Source: Escallonia rubra (lineage: Eukaryota; Streptophyta; Magnoliopsida; Escalloniales; Escalloniaceae). From it: 64,000 bases of DNA. Both the position numbers and the translations under genes were made by a program. Positions 1 to 11,388 of this stretch are shown piece after piece. Positions within the stretch are counted from its first letter, which is position 1. Each line of letters begins with the position of its first letter. Where the stretch lies: the NCBI GenBank assembly GCA_033065855.1, contig JAVXUO010000776.1, forward strand, positions 36,979-100,978. The letters run 5' to 3'. The notes below the pieces were generated by a model that had not been told where the DNA came from, searched no databases, and was given only the letters and a program-made list of their open reading frames with translations.

Positions 1-330
1 ATAGCTCGGCTCAAAATATCAAAGATTAGATTCTGCCTTTGAGATCAAACATGACTGACTGCAAAAGTCGAAGAACTCGATAATTAAAACATCTATTACA
101 CGCCCTCCTTTATTTCTCTACCATCTTTCTTTAATTGTTTCAGTCACTTGTAATTCTTCTCTTATGCATGGCATTTTAACAATGCAATAGATCCTTTTTA
201 GTTGCTGGAGTATGTAATCACACATGTAACCTGAAAATTCTTGATCATCAGTGTTATTATTCTGATGTATGTGTTTATGTGTGTATGTGTCGTGACTTAT
301 CCCTTATCTTGTTTCCCTTTTGTGCATCAG

Positions 331-3300
331 GATTGAAAGAATTGATGAATGCTTCAGTCATGACACCATTGAGGAAATTATTCATACTCTGGTAAGCTTG
401 TAATTAAATAATTTTATACTCTGAAGATGACAGAAGGGGAAGTAGATTTTAAGTGAGGCCTTGCTTTTGGAGATCGCCAAAACTCTTGGGTCACAGTGAA
501 TGATGAGGCTAAGATAGCATAGAGTCTGATATATACCTGGAAAAAAGATATTAAATTCAGCTTCTACCATTTTCTGGAGGCGTTCTGAAGAGAAGTTGGT
601 TTGGTTTTGTTGATTTATAGGTTTTCTGACAGATTCCGTCTACGTCTTTCTATGAACATTGAATCAGAACATACTCGTGCGTCATGACCAAACTTGTTTA
701 ACTTGCTTTGGAGCCCCCATAAACATAATATCAGAACATACTCGCTGTCATGCTGGTTTGGGGAACCTGCTGCTAATCTACTATTTCTGTGCTATAAAAT
801 GCTCGTTATCTTGCGAGCTACTGCAGTTTGGCTTCAGAAATGATTGTCGTCATGATCCTCATGTTCTTATTGTCTTATTCTTTATCCACGTTACGACACG
901 TACCTCTTCCTTCCTTGGTAAGCAGTTAAAGCTGATTATTGTCGGTCCATTCTGTTTTCATATGGCAAATGACATTAGGTTCATAATTTAGGCCTTCCAC
1001 TGAAGTATAATGCCTCCCGGTGTTAGCATAAATAAGAAAGTCCGATGTCAAACACAATCTTATCTATTCATTTGTTGGATCAACTTTTTTCAGCCTTGAC
1101 TCGTGTTTTCCTAACTTTTGAGCCTGTCTAAATAGATTTGTCCCATATTAAGAGCTTGTTCTCCTAATTTGCTGAAACTGCGAGAATGTAGGTTGAGCCA
1201 CGCTGAGACTCTCTTTCAAGGAAGAGATGTCGCTGAACTTCAGGTGACGGCTAAAAATGGATATGTCCCAGGAATGTCTCTACTGAAATTATGCTATCCT
1301 ACCAACTCAGGAAGGGAAGCAAATTAGTAGCTACCAACAGAAAAGGTTGATTTCAGCCAGTTAGAAGATCAAATTTCGATTATAAAAATGGTACAAGTAA
1401 TCTTTTGATTGGTTGGATAACACATTATGCCAGGACTGCAACGGAGTGTTTCTCATGTTAAAATTGGGTGGCTTTGAGGAATCAGTATATCTACATACAA
1501 GGAACCTAGTGTGAGTAGTCCTTTCAAAATCGAATCAACTGACAGTTAATTATCTTCAACTGTCTAAGGGTCAAAGGAGTATCCATCCCTTCCTTAATAA
1601 TGAGACTATCACAAGAACTTTTGGGAAATGCTATTAATCTTTTCAAAAAGTCAGAGTACAAACTCTCCAGGTTAATGCTTTTTTTTTCTTTTCAAAACCA
1701 CCCTGACAACTAGCAGGTTTTGTATCAGTGTTTGTAGCATGGTGAAGTACATCGACAACGTCTTTGTCAAAAACATCTAAATTAGCAAAATCCATTATTT
1801 TTGTCAACCGTTTAGGCTCGCTTAAATTTAAAAGTCGTCTGATGTATTTTGATGATTTGGGGGAACATATCTTTTAGATTTGGCAGCACAAAACAATAAT
1901 GTGGCTCAAGATTAGTTTTCATGGGTTTTGGTGTTAAAAGAATATAATGTAGTTAGTGTTTGATGGGTCCTATTTGTAGGCACCCCAATTTTGTAGGTAT
2001 TTTTAATTAAATAAATATGGGCTTTATTATTTAGGGTTAATTACACTCATGTCCCAGAGGTTTGGGTGAAATTACACGCGTGTCCATAAGTTTGGAAAAT
2101 AGGCAGTTATGTCCTTTGACCTAACGGAATACCCAAATACTTAACGGTTTACATGAAAAGACCAGATTGCCCCTAACTAAGATTGCAATTCTTGATTTGC
2201 CCATGAAAGGGTTTACCTTTCTTCTTCCTCTTCAAAATCTTCCACCACAGCACCACCGCACGGCGTCGGCACCACCGCACGGCATCGGTCGGCACCACCT
2301 CCACCGCGCCGCCATCACGTAGCCACCCTTGACCCACCCACCAAATGCCTCCAAAACTTCCAAAATCTCAATCACAAAAATTCTCACAGATTCCTCTCCA
2401 CCAAATGCCTCTCAGATTCGTCTTCTCTCTTCCATAGATTCGTTTTCGTCTCCAGCCACCTGCATCACTCCAACCCTCTAGTAGCCCCCTCCCGCTCCCA
2501 ACCCCGATGAAGCCTTCTTCTTCGCCCAACGTTGCGGAGCCCAATCCCGTCGCAACTAGGTTGCGAAAAAGAGAACCCAATCCCGTCGCAACAAGGTTGC
2601 GAAAATGCAATGCCCAACCCCGCCCGAAAGCCCGACGCAGCGGTGGATCCTAGGTGTTGCGGTGGTGTCATGGTGTTGGGATGATGTGAAGGTAGTGCAT
2701 CGGCGAGGAAGGATGAGGGAATGGGAGGGGGTGGCAGCGCCAGGGGGAGGGGGTGTATTTGTTAAACAGTCCCTGTGTGTTTTTAACCCTAATTTTTAAA
2801 TTAGGGTTTGTTAAAGAAACATTTTTAAACCCTAACTTTCAATGATACTAATTTTACAAACCCTAATTTGAAGTTAACTTTTAAGGATACTAATTTTACA
2901 AACCCTAATTTGAAGTGAAAATCCTAATTCAAGAACCCTAAGGACAATCCTACTTTTAAATTAGGGTTTTGAAAACCTACTCTTCAAATTAAAAGGTTTG
3001 ATAAAATTTTAAAAATTATTCAGTATATTTTTCTATACAGTTTGTCATTTTGAAAATACGTAATGATGTCATCCTAAAAAAAATACACTTTTTGGACGGA
3101 ACCCTGACGGATGGACATAAGTGTTACCTTTTTAACGTTTGTGGTCACGGTGTGTTACTTTTTGAAACTTTGTGTTCTTGACTGTAATTTCACCCAAACC
3201 TCAGGACATAAATGTAAGGGCTAATTACACCTATGTCCCTGAGGTTTGGGGGTAATTACACGCGAGGACATAAAGTTTCAAAATGTAACACTTATGTCCG

Positions 3301-6300
3301 TTGACAAACGGAACCCTAAAAATTCTAACGGTTTTAACAAAATGACTTCATTGCCCTTATGTTAGAAAGTTATTTTTTAAAATGCCATTGTCTCTTTTTA
3401 GAAAAGAAAAACCCTAAATTTTTTTTTCTCTCTCTTCCCCCACCCTTTCCCCATCCACTTCGCCGCCGCCCACACCCCTACCCTTCGCGGTCCCCCTAGC
3501 CCTCCCTCCCCCGATCACCCCCCACCCCCCGGTCACCCCCCATCCCTCAAATTGTTGAAGAATCTCCGAGACGGCGTCTCTTGCTTGTTCTTTATCGGCT
3601 TCAAAATCATCGCCATGAGGCAGGGGTGCGGGCTCGCCGTTGCCGGCGGCAAAAAGCAGGTGTGAAGGGCCGCGAAACTGATGATGGGTGTGGCTATGAA
3701 TGAAATTAGCTTTGGGCCGTGGGTATGGTGGTGGGTTGCAGAGATGGAGGATCGCGGATACAATTACGGTGGTTGATCGGTCGTCAGTGGTGTACGAAGG
3801 TGAGAGAGGTGAGACCGGGATCTGTTGGAGGTTGTGGCGAGGCCGACTACGTAGCGGCTGAGTAGATTTCAAGGGCAGGGGTGACGGAAAATGATGGTGG
3901 TGGTTACGGGGGGTGGCTAGATCTGATTTGGTTGCGGCGGGCCATTGTGCCGGCGGCGCCGAGGTAAACGGGGCTACCGTGAATGATTGAGGTGGTGCGC
4001 GATAAAGGGGAGGGCGGGGTGGGTGGGGCTGAGATGGGACAACGACGGCATGGCTAGGCGGCGGCGGCGTGAGTTAGAATTTAGGGAGAATGAAAATTAG
4101 GGTGGAGCTGGGGGGTGGGGGGAGGGGATGAGAATTAGGGTTTTTCAAAAAAGGTATTTAAAAACCATATTAAGAAATAAAAAATTTGAAGAGAGATAGA
4201 ATTAGAAATTGAAGCCCTAATTTGTGAAACCCTAATTCAAATTAGGGTTTCAAAACCATAATTTTCCAAACCCTAATGACTTAAAATAAGAAAAAGTGAA
4301 AAAATAAGGGTTTGAAAATACCCTAATTTACATATACAGTGTATATGTAAATATGTGGTATAAGGGTAGTATTGACATTTAGAAAATACGCATGGATGAC
4401 ATCAGCAAAAAAATACACTTTTTGGACGGAACCCTGACGGATGGACACGACTGATACATTTGAAACACGTTTGGTCACGGAATATTACATTTTGAAATTT
4501 TGTGTCCTTGACTGTAATTACCCCCTAACCTCAGGGACATAAGTGTAATTAGCCCTAAATGTAATTAACCCTATTATTTATCAGAGTGCATGATTGAGTC
4601 TGTGATTTATTTAGAGTTAATTACGTGGTTGACCACTGTACTATAATCCAAATTTCGCTTTGACCACTGAACTTTAATTTGTGTCAAAGTGACCATTGAA
4701 CTCTTTAATTGATCTCAATCAAGTCATTCCGTTAGGTTCTGTCAAGTCCAAGTCCGTTAAATGACTTCATTCGGGGGTAAATTTGTCATTCCAATATCTT
4801 CTTCTTTCTTCTCCCCATATTTGCCTTCCAGCCCAACACCACCACTGACCACAACCACCACAAACCACCAAGCATAGCCACACATCCACCACCAACTGCC
4901 AAACATAACCAGCTAATTCCCGTTTTTTCCTACAATCCTCTTGACTCTCTCTCTAAAACAGACCCATTTCCAAACACTACCAACGCAATTGCCACCTCTC
5001 CCTCACAGCACAAGCACCCCATTACCGCACCAGCTGTAACCACAATCATCAACAAACCTGCCTATACCAACCACCAACACCACCACCACCACAGCACCTA
5101 CAACCATTACTCCATTTGTATTACACCATTTATTGGGTTCATAAGAACAGATCTGTATTACTCCATTTTTCCGGCAATGCCGACGGTAGGCTTTCCAGTG
5201 CCGGTTCACTGTCACCGCCTGGCGGAGGAGTTTCAATCGGCGACTTTAGATGTCGTTGACCGTCAATCAGGTGCTCCTTTTCCGTCGTCGTTTTGGTCGT
5301 CGGACTGCTCTTCCTCTTCTTCTTCGTGGCCTTCGTTTGGGCCTAGAGCTGCTGGGTCCTTCCCGTCTTCTTGCCCAACTGAGAACCTTGCCATATCTCC
5401 GATCTCTCTCCGGCGGCGTGGATTTGCGAAGGGATTGCCGGCGGCGTGGGTTTGCGAAGGGATTGCTGGCGGTGTGGGTGGGTGACGGGCTTACTGGTAT
5501 GGTGGGGTGGTGTGGGAAGAGGCTGCCGGCGTGGGGGGGGCGAGGGAGGTTGCCGGCGTGGTGGGGGCGAGGGAGGCTGCCGGCGGCGGGGGAGGGGGGA
5601 CTGCTAGACGGTGATGGCTGCCAGAGGTTGGGTAGTTTTGGTGGTTGGATAAGGTGGTGGGTAGTGGGGATCGGAGGAGAAAGAAGAGATAAAGAGAAAG
5701 AAAATTAGAAAAGTAAAAGAGAACCAATATTCTCTATGTTTTAACGATTTTGCCCCTAATTTAAGCTCCACGTGCCTCGCACATGGGCAGTTAACGGGCC
5801 AAAATTGACGGAATAACCCAATTGAGATCAATTGAAGAATTCAATGGTCACTTTGACACAAATCGAAGTTCAGTGGTCAAAGTGAAATTTGGGTTATAGT
5901 ACAGTGGTCAACCACGTAATTAACTCATTTATTTATCAATTCAGTCCAATCTAATATCTAGTCCAAGTCCTGTCCATTCCAATTGCATTAGTCCAGTCCA
6001 TTTGTGTCAAGTCCGGTCCAAGGTCTAGATTGTTCAATTGATATAGTTTTCTAGATGACTTGGGGAAATAATTCATGAATTATCCTTGATGTAAAGATCA
6101 AATCAATTTATTTTTGGTTAGGAAATGGCTTATACCGAATCTGATATATCCCATTTGCGATTTCAGAAATAATTATAAAAAATAGGGTTAGATAATACCT
6201 CGAAATTCGGAGAAATCATTTTTAATTTATGGGGTGAATCGGCCGGTTTTTGACTAACCGGCTGGTTAATTGACTAACCGGCTGGTTAATTGACCTTTGT

Positions 6301-9300
6301 CAATCTGCGATTTTATCACTCATTTAGACTTATCTCTAGCCTTGCAGATTGGCATCGCTAATCTTATCAGATTTTGCGACCCTGAGCACCTATGAAGCAC
6401 CGGTGCAGCAGTCTGGGGGAAACACCAGAACCGGGTGCGCGTCGGGTGTGGCATGGGTGCGTGTCCGAAACTATTTTTTTGCCAATTTTTTTTTTGGATC
6501 TTGGGTGCCGCTCGGATACGCACCCAGGGTTTTTTGGCAGAGAGTAGAAGAAGAAGCAGAAGAAGAAAGAGAAGAAGGAGAACAAGAAAGAGGAGGAGAA
6601 GAAGAGAAAAACAACCTGCGCCGGCGCGGCGAGGGTCGTCCGACAAGCGGCGAGAGGCGACCGTGTTCCGGTGGCAGCGGCGACAGCGCCCCTCCTTGCA
6701 GAGTTCTGTGGATGATGTCTGGTGACGGTTGTGTTAGTAACTTATAAGCTAGGGTTTCTTTTGAAAGTTTTTGTTCATTATGTTTAACACCCAACTTTGT
6801 TGACAATCTTTTAAAATAGCCCCACTATTTTTAGAAAATAACAAAACTTCTAAAAACTGTCATATTTGGGTATGCACTCTCAATATTTCTAAAGTAGCCC
6901 TCCAAATTAACAAAATACCTTATTGTTTGTCTAAAATAGCATTAGTTTTGTTACATATAAATAATATATATTAATAAAATTTTGCCACATTCCCGCCGCA
7001 TTTGTATCCTATTTTTTGAAAAAATGACGTATTCGCGTATCCTTACCCGTATCGCATATGCATCCGCACCGGAATCCGTGCTTCTTAGCTGAGCACTATA
7101 AAAGGGGCCCTTGGTCTTCATTTTTAGGAGTTTGGGTCTTGGTCTGAAATCTCTAAGAGCTTATTCTTTTTAGAGCTTGTGTGCTATTTCTTCATGAAGT
7201 GACATACTATCTCTCTTGAGAATCTTAGCCATTCAAACCACCTTTAAAACGTTTCTTTACTCTTTGCATCATGGATCATACGAACATCCCTGAGTCATCA
7301 AGACAAGATACATCGCGGGGTAATCTTTACTAGCTTTTTTAGGGTAGAAGAATCATATATATTGTCTCCCCTCCCCGTGATCACATTTCATTTCAAAAAC
7401 AACAAAAATAGTCTTTTTATATTTCTTTATCTAAAGTTTAGGTTTGAAATGTAGATTATTCCCTGTAGGATTAGGTCCAACTACGGAGGTTTTGATTTCG
7501 ATTAGTTCGATCGGATACGTAGGCAATTCGGCCCCTGCTGTCGAGTTCAAGTCAAAAATCTAAAAATTAACTTAGGCTGAGTCTTATCATATTTTACATG
7601 CTACGTGTTCTTGTTCCCAACCTATTCTGGTCGCACCCAAAGGCCCACTGGGGTCCCATTTTGCATGACACATCCGCACAAGCAACAGTCAATATTCAAC
7701 GCTCACAACCGGTCAAAACATGCACGCTCAAGTCACGTGCACTTCTCACTTTTGTTACGTGACTTCGTCACTAAGAAACTCATCCATGTGCGACGCCGCA
7801 TCACGCTTCGACCGTCGCACGTCGCCTGTCGGCGCGCCATGGCACTTGCCCAAGGAGGTTGGCCTTGGCCTCCCCCTTGGGGTCGGCCTCGGCCTTCCCC
7901 TTGGGGTCGGCCTCGGCCTTCCCCTTGGGGTCGGCCTCGGCCTCCCCTTGAGGTTGGCCTTGGCCTTCCCCCAAGGGTTGGCCTTTGGCCTCCATCCTTA
8001 GCACCTTCACTACTCTTCAAGGGACCATGCATCGTCCGCGACCCCGGTCGCCCGTCGTCCGGACGTCAACTCCGCGACCCCCGTCGTCCGGACGTCATCT
8101 CCGCGACCCCCGTCGCCCGGACGTCAACTCCGCGACCCCCGTTGCCCGGACGTCCTCTCCGCAACCTTTGTCGCCCGCGTCCGCGCGACAGCTTCGCGAC
8201 TCCCGTCGCCCGCGCTAGCGCGCCGTCTTCGTGACCCCGTCGCCAGCACCCGCGCAGCGCTCCATACACACTTCATCGCGCCCATGCGCCACAATCATAT
8301 TACATGCCCCCGGGCACCACACTCCGTGTGCACCTTGCCTTGGTCTTAGAACATGCTTTGACCCTCTCTCCGGAGTGTACGTCATCCTGCGGGGATAGGC
8401 GATTCCTCCGGGACACTATCTCCGCCAGGGAGCTTTTCAACTCCCCTTCCGCTAGGTAGACGGCTCCTTTGGGATGCTACCTCGGCCTGTCGGGTAGATG
8501 GCTCCTCCGGGATGCTACCTTGACGCGCTCTGAGTGCTCCGGCACAAGGACTCACCCGCGGGGATAGGCGACTCCTCCGGGACACTATCTCCGCCAGGAA
8601 GCTCTAAGTGCTCCGGCACGAAGACTCCCCTTCCGCCACGTAGACGGCTCTTTCGGGATGCTACCTCGGCCTGCGGAATAGGCGACTCCTCCGGGACACT
8701 ATCTCCGCCAGGGTGTCTGCGTGACTGGCCTACGTGCTCCGGCACTGGGGGCTTGCGTTGGCACCCCTAGGGACTATGACCCCCAGGTCACTTCGAGACG
8801 GGAGCAGGTCTTCGGAGGGCATCGCGCCTAGTTCACCTGGCAGTTGGGCGTCGGGTCTTCCTCACCGCTGCCAGGCCTATGGGACTCTACAAGGGCTTGG
8901 AATGGAGGCTAGATCAAAGGGTTCTCTGGCCACACCGACGCTGTGGGAGCCAGTCTTTCCAGACAGACAGAGCGACGCTGTGTGGGGCAGGCCAGGTGAA
9001 TATGCAATCCGACAGTCCGTGGAGCACCGGCACCCGTGGACCCCCCGGTGACGTGTCCTTCCCGGGGAGCGCCACGTGTCGGTTAATGACATCATCATCT
9101 CAACCTCTATAAATAGAGGTCTTGAGAATTCATTTAGACGGTTTGGACATTTTCAGAACATTTTCACTTTCTCACTCTAGAATCCTAGAGAGAGACATAC
9201 ATGACCTTGACTCTGGACCTAAGCATCGGACTGTGACTGTCGTCGTATATTCATCCCGCGCTATCGCCCTCGCAGCACTGTCACCCTTAGGCTCTGTCTG

Positions 9301-11388
9301 GGAAGCCCTTGGTCTCTGCCCTTGTTCCACCCTTGCTGTGTCTCACATCAGTACATCTGACATTTGACTCGGATTGCATTCCTTGTGGCACCTCCACGTC
9401 GACTGCGAACCCACTTTCTTGGCATTAGTTCTTAACGCCAAAATTCAATTAAAACGAAGTAGAGACTAAAAGGGCATGGCGGGTGCCTAACACCTTCTCG
9501 TTGCATAACCTAGTCCCCGGGCCCCTCTCTTGGTTTTGACAGACTAGTTGTCCTTCTTGGACACCTTAGAGTCATTTTCTAGATTTTTCTTATTTTCCTC
9601 TAATTAAATAAGATGGCGACTCCATAAAATCCCCAAGGCGGTTCACTACACTATTATTGCAACAGTTTGATTGAGGCATTTCTAGGGCTCATGTTTAATT
9701 TGATTATACCTGAACAAGATAGAGATGATTAGAATTGACTCAGAAACTTGGGATGGTTTTTTCCCCCTGTATTTGAGACATAGTTCCAAGTTTCCAAACT
9801 GGTGTAGTATTTTGCTATTATCGCCAACCATTAGTAAAATAATCTTTGTTCTCATGACTATAGACTCCTCCCTTCAGGTAGCCATTTGCCTGAACAATTT
9901 ATCAATTTGTGGGCCGTAATTCTTCAGGCCATGAAAATGTTCATGGCAAGAGCTAATGCAGCCAGTACATTAAGCACAAACAGGGTGACTTGGCAGCACC
10001 CGATGGGATTGGATATATGTTATGTGTACGCGTTTGCACAGTTCCCAATGAGTAATTATAGAGTTCCCTCCCCTGATCCCTAAAGTTGTCTCCCAAAATG
10101 ATTTACCTATCAGTCAGGAGGGAAAGAAAGCTCCCAACGAAGTGCTGCCCTAGGACCAATGATCAACCAAGTGCAAAAGTAGGTGACATTGTATTCCATC
10201 AATATGGCTGCCCTGATCTGTGGTGAAAATCTTTTGACTTAACCACTTTGCTCCCAAGAATTTAGGAAGGAGTGCAGAGTATTTGTCTTCAATTTCGTAT
10301 TAACTTGTAGAGTTAGTTTCCCCATCTGTTTCCTTATCAATTGGAGAACAGGGGTATGGCAGGGATGGGGATTTCACATCTGTTTCCTTCATGGGATATT
10401 AATTTTGAATCAACTTCCCAAAATTAGACTATGATGTCAGATGACATGCCTAATATCCCTTGAACATGATGTAAGCACTCAGATCCCTTGAAAGTGGTGA
10501 CAAATAAATTCTATTGTTTTGCAGCTCTGTGCAGCTTGGAGTATAGACAGTTCATTGTTGCATTAGTTTTTTGATTCCACTTAGTTATAGGTTGAGAGTG
10601 CTGGGATCTCCCCTTGTGTAAATGATGTATATGTTTTCTTGAATTAAAAGGACCATTTACCTAAAAAATAAATAAATTCTAGTAGTTCTACTTATGGGAG
10701 AGAAATAGGTTATCCTCTTGATCAAGGTATAGAGTTCTGATGCTGGTTGTTCAGGAAAACGAAGCTGTGGAGTCTTGTGATGAATGGTGTACCACAGCCC
10801 TCAAGAAACTAAAAGAAGCCTCCCCATTGAGCTTGAAGGTCACTTTGCAATCTGTAAGTTTCGTATTACCCGTATCCCTTACAGTATATGTTTGGATTGT
10901 TTCTATGCCCCATAGTTTGACTTGGCCTACAAAGTTCAGATACGAGAAGGTAGATATCAACCTCTGGATCAGTGCCTAGCACGCGAATATCGCATGTCGT
11001 TGAATTGCATGTCCAAGCAGGTCTCTCACGATTTTTGCGAGGTATGACCTTTCATTACGTTACACTTGAAAACAACTTCTGATCCCAACTTTGGGTCATC
11101 CTTGATTTCTTGTTCTTATGTCTCTTTTAGGGTGTTCGTGCCAGATTCGTTGACAAGGACTTTGCTCCTAAGGTACGATACCTTTCTTATTGCGCCACCC
11201 CTTCTTCAAAACTAACAGTATGATTTTCAGAATAAATTGCTGACGGTTTTCTATTCCTGGACTTGCAGTGGGATCCACCCACTTTGGGAGACGTAACAAA
11301 GGACATGGTTGACGCCTATTTTGCGCCCCTTTCTGAGTTTGATTCTGAACTAAACTTGCCTACTGCGTTGAGAGAGCCTTCTGTCTGA
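331..11388 (+). CDS. 3-hydroxyisobutyryl-CoA hydrolase-like protein, C-terminal exons (partial gene)
   Basis: Last five exons of a CHY1/HIBCH-family gene: 331-391, 10755-10853, 10940-11041, 11131-11172 and 11269-11388 (stop TGA). All introns are GT-AG and the frame is continuous, giving 140 residues. The first visible exon reads IERIDECFSHDTIEEIIHTL. Later exons carry EASPLSLKVTLQS, IREGRYQPLDQCLAREYRMS, GVRARFVDKDFAPK and WDPPTLGDVTKDMV, which are hallmark C-terminal blocks of this crotonase-superfamily thioesterase. The family hydrolyses 3-hydroxyisobutyryl-CoA or related acyl-CoAs in valine catabolism. The ENEA...DEWC and LPTALREPSV ending fits the plant mitochondrial-like branch better than peroxisomal CHY1, but that is inferred. 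The N-terminal catalytic exons lie off the left edge. The intron 392-10754 is 10,363 bp, of which 7,681 bp is one nested insertion block; without it the intron would be about 2.7 kb. The frame shows no damage, so the gene is probably functional. Confidence 0.9.
392..1974 (+). other. Giant intron, left part before the nested insertion
   Basis: Non-coding intron sequence of the hydrolase-like gene, starting with donor GTAAGC. The open frames here, including one at 659-991, have no recognisable protein or codon signature. I see no repeat or RNA gene in it. The upstream 1-330 is likewise intron sequence, ending in a pyrimidine-rich acceptor (TGCATCAG). Confidence 0.6.
2034..4571. mobile_element. 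Non-autonomous MULE (outer), interrupted by a sister element
   Basis: Starts GGGTTAATTACACTC and ends GTAATTAACCC. Flanked by a perfect 9-bp duplication TATTATTTA (2025-2033 and 4572-4580), the size made by Mutator-like transposases. The long inverted termini carry ATGTCC...GAGGTTTGGGTGAAATTACA and its complement near 3180-3208. Without the nested element at 3218-4555 and its TSD it is about 1.19 kb. The interior (2230-2760) is GC-rich, with CGGC-type low-complexity runs and short open frames on both strands; I recognise no protein. Several copies of AAACCCTAATTT-like sequence follow. Confidence 0.85.
3218..4555. mobile_element. Non-autonomous MULE (inner), nested in the end of the outer one
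   Basis: Starts GGGCTAATTACACCTATG and ends AAGTGTAATTAGCCC, with a perfect 9-bp duplication TAAATGTAA (3209-3217 and 4556-4564). It inserted only a few bases inside the outer element's right terminus. Subterminal blocks (GGACATAAAGTTTCAAAATG; TTTTTGGACGGAACCCTGAC) are shared with the outer element and with 12909-14097, which makes one family. The interior 3420-4090 is GC-rich and contains a 152-residue minus-strand frame (3414-3872) with no recognised domain. It could be a captured host fragment, but I cannot identify it. Confidence 0.88.
4614..5926. mobile_element. Non-autonomous MULE of a second family
   Basis: Termini GAGTTAATTACGTGGTTGAC and its inverse (GTCAACCACGTAATTAACTC), with a perfect 9-bp duplication ATTTATTTA (4605-4613 and 5927-5935). 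Length 1,313 bp. The inverted termini extend well over 100 bp: the GACCACTGAACTTTAATTTG type at the left is mirrored near 5840-5900. The interior (5165-5700) is GC-rich and purine-biased, with open frames on both strands but no recognised protein. It is probably a filler or a captured fragment. Confidence 0.88.
6390..7088. mobile_element. hAT-like non-autonomous element
   Basis: Flanked by a perfect 8-bp duplication CTGAGCAC (6382-6389 and 7089-7096), the TSD length of hAT elements. Termini CTATGAAGCACCGG and (inverted) CTAAGAAGCACGG are imperfect inverted repeats. It interrupts the Tat LTR just before its TATA motif (ACTATAAAAGG at 7094). The interior has a purine-rich run (6541-6610), which explains the Lys/Glu-rich and Leu-rich open frames seen here. 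No transposase. Confidence 0.8.
7856..7990. repeat. 24-bp tandem repeat
   Basis: At least three near-perfect copies of a 24-bp unit (TTGGGGTCGGCCTCGGCC plus TTCCCC), with degenerate copies on both sides. A period of 8 codons keeps all frames open, which explains the Pro/Arg-rich and Gly-rich frames predicted on both strands. Confidence 0.85.
8041..8170. repeat. 30-bp tandem repeat
   Basis: About four copies of a 30-bp unit (CCGTCGYCCGGACGTCAACT plus CCGCGACCCC) with few substitutions, inside the solo LTR. Confidence 0.85.
8385..8720. repeat. Irregular GC-rich repeats
   Basis: Repeated GGGATAGGCGAYTCCTCCGG and GACACTATCTCCGCCAGG blocks alternate with TAGACGGCTCCTTTGGGATG-type blocks and TGCTCCGGCAC. 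The units recur three or more times at irregular spacing. Confidence 0.7.
9656..10754 (+). other. Giant intron, right part
   Basis: Intron sequence between the TSD of the solo LTR and the acceptor at 10754 (GGTTGTTCAG). No recognisable coding or repeat features. The open frames at 9725-9919 and 9886-10083 have no family signature. Confidence 0.6.

Larger units (their letters stand above)
7612..9427 (+). mobile_element. Solo LTR with three kinds of internal tandem repeat, nested in the Tat LTR
   Basis: Bounded by GTTCT (7607-7611) and GTTCT (9428-9432). The sequence begins TGTTCCCAACC and ends CTTGGCATTA, so the 3' end lacks the canonical CA. It separates segments that are contiguous in the related LTR at 14576-15894. 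It carries a TATA-like CTATAAATAGA near 9109 and a downstream AAGCATCGGACTG region resembling an R/U5 start. The U3-like part contains GC-rich tandem repeats (7856-7990, 8041-8170, 8385-8720), which generate long artificial reading frames. The family could not be assigned. Confidence 0.6.
1975..9650 (+). mobile_element. Solo LTR of a Tat-lineage Gypsy retrotransposon, with five nested insertions
   Basis: Begins TGTAGGCACCCC and ends TTCACTACA, flanked by a perfect 5-bp duplication CTATT (1970-1974 and 9651-9655). After removing four direct insertions and their TSDs (2034-4571, 4614-5926, 6390-7088, 7612-9427) about 1.28 kb of LTR remains. It aligns along its length with the LTR at 14576-15894: both share repeated AATTCAGTCC motifs, a GAGCACTATA TATA region (7091-7100 here), and a CGACTCCAT segment near the 3' end. 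No internal region is present, so it is a solo LTR left by recombination between the two LTRs. It lies in the intron in sense orientation to the host gene, so its poly(A) and promoter signals could affect that transcript. Confidence 0.85.

Noticed and set aside
659-991. 110-residue plus frame in the first part of the intron
   Set aside because: No family signature; lies between verified exons of the hydrolase-like gene.
6320-6646. Leu-rich frame that looks like a membrane protein
   Set aside because: It is the reverse complement of a GAAGAA purine run inside the hAT-like element.
7605-8234. 209-residue Pro/Arg-rich open frame
   Set aside because: Generated by 24-bp and 30-bp tandem repeats whose periods are multiples of three; frames are open on both strands, as expected for repeat DNA.
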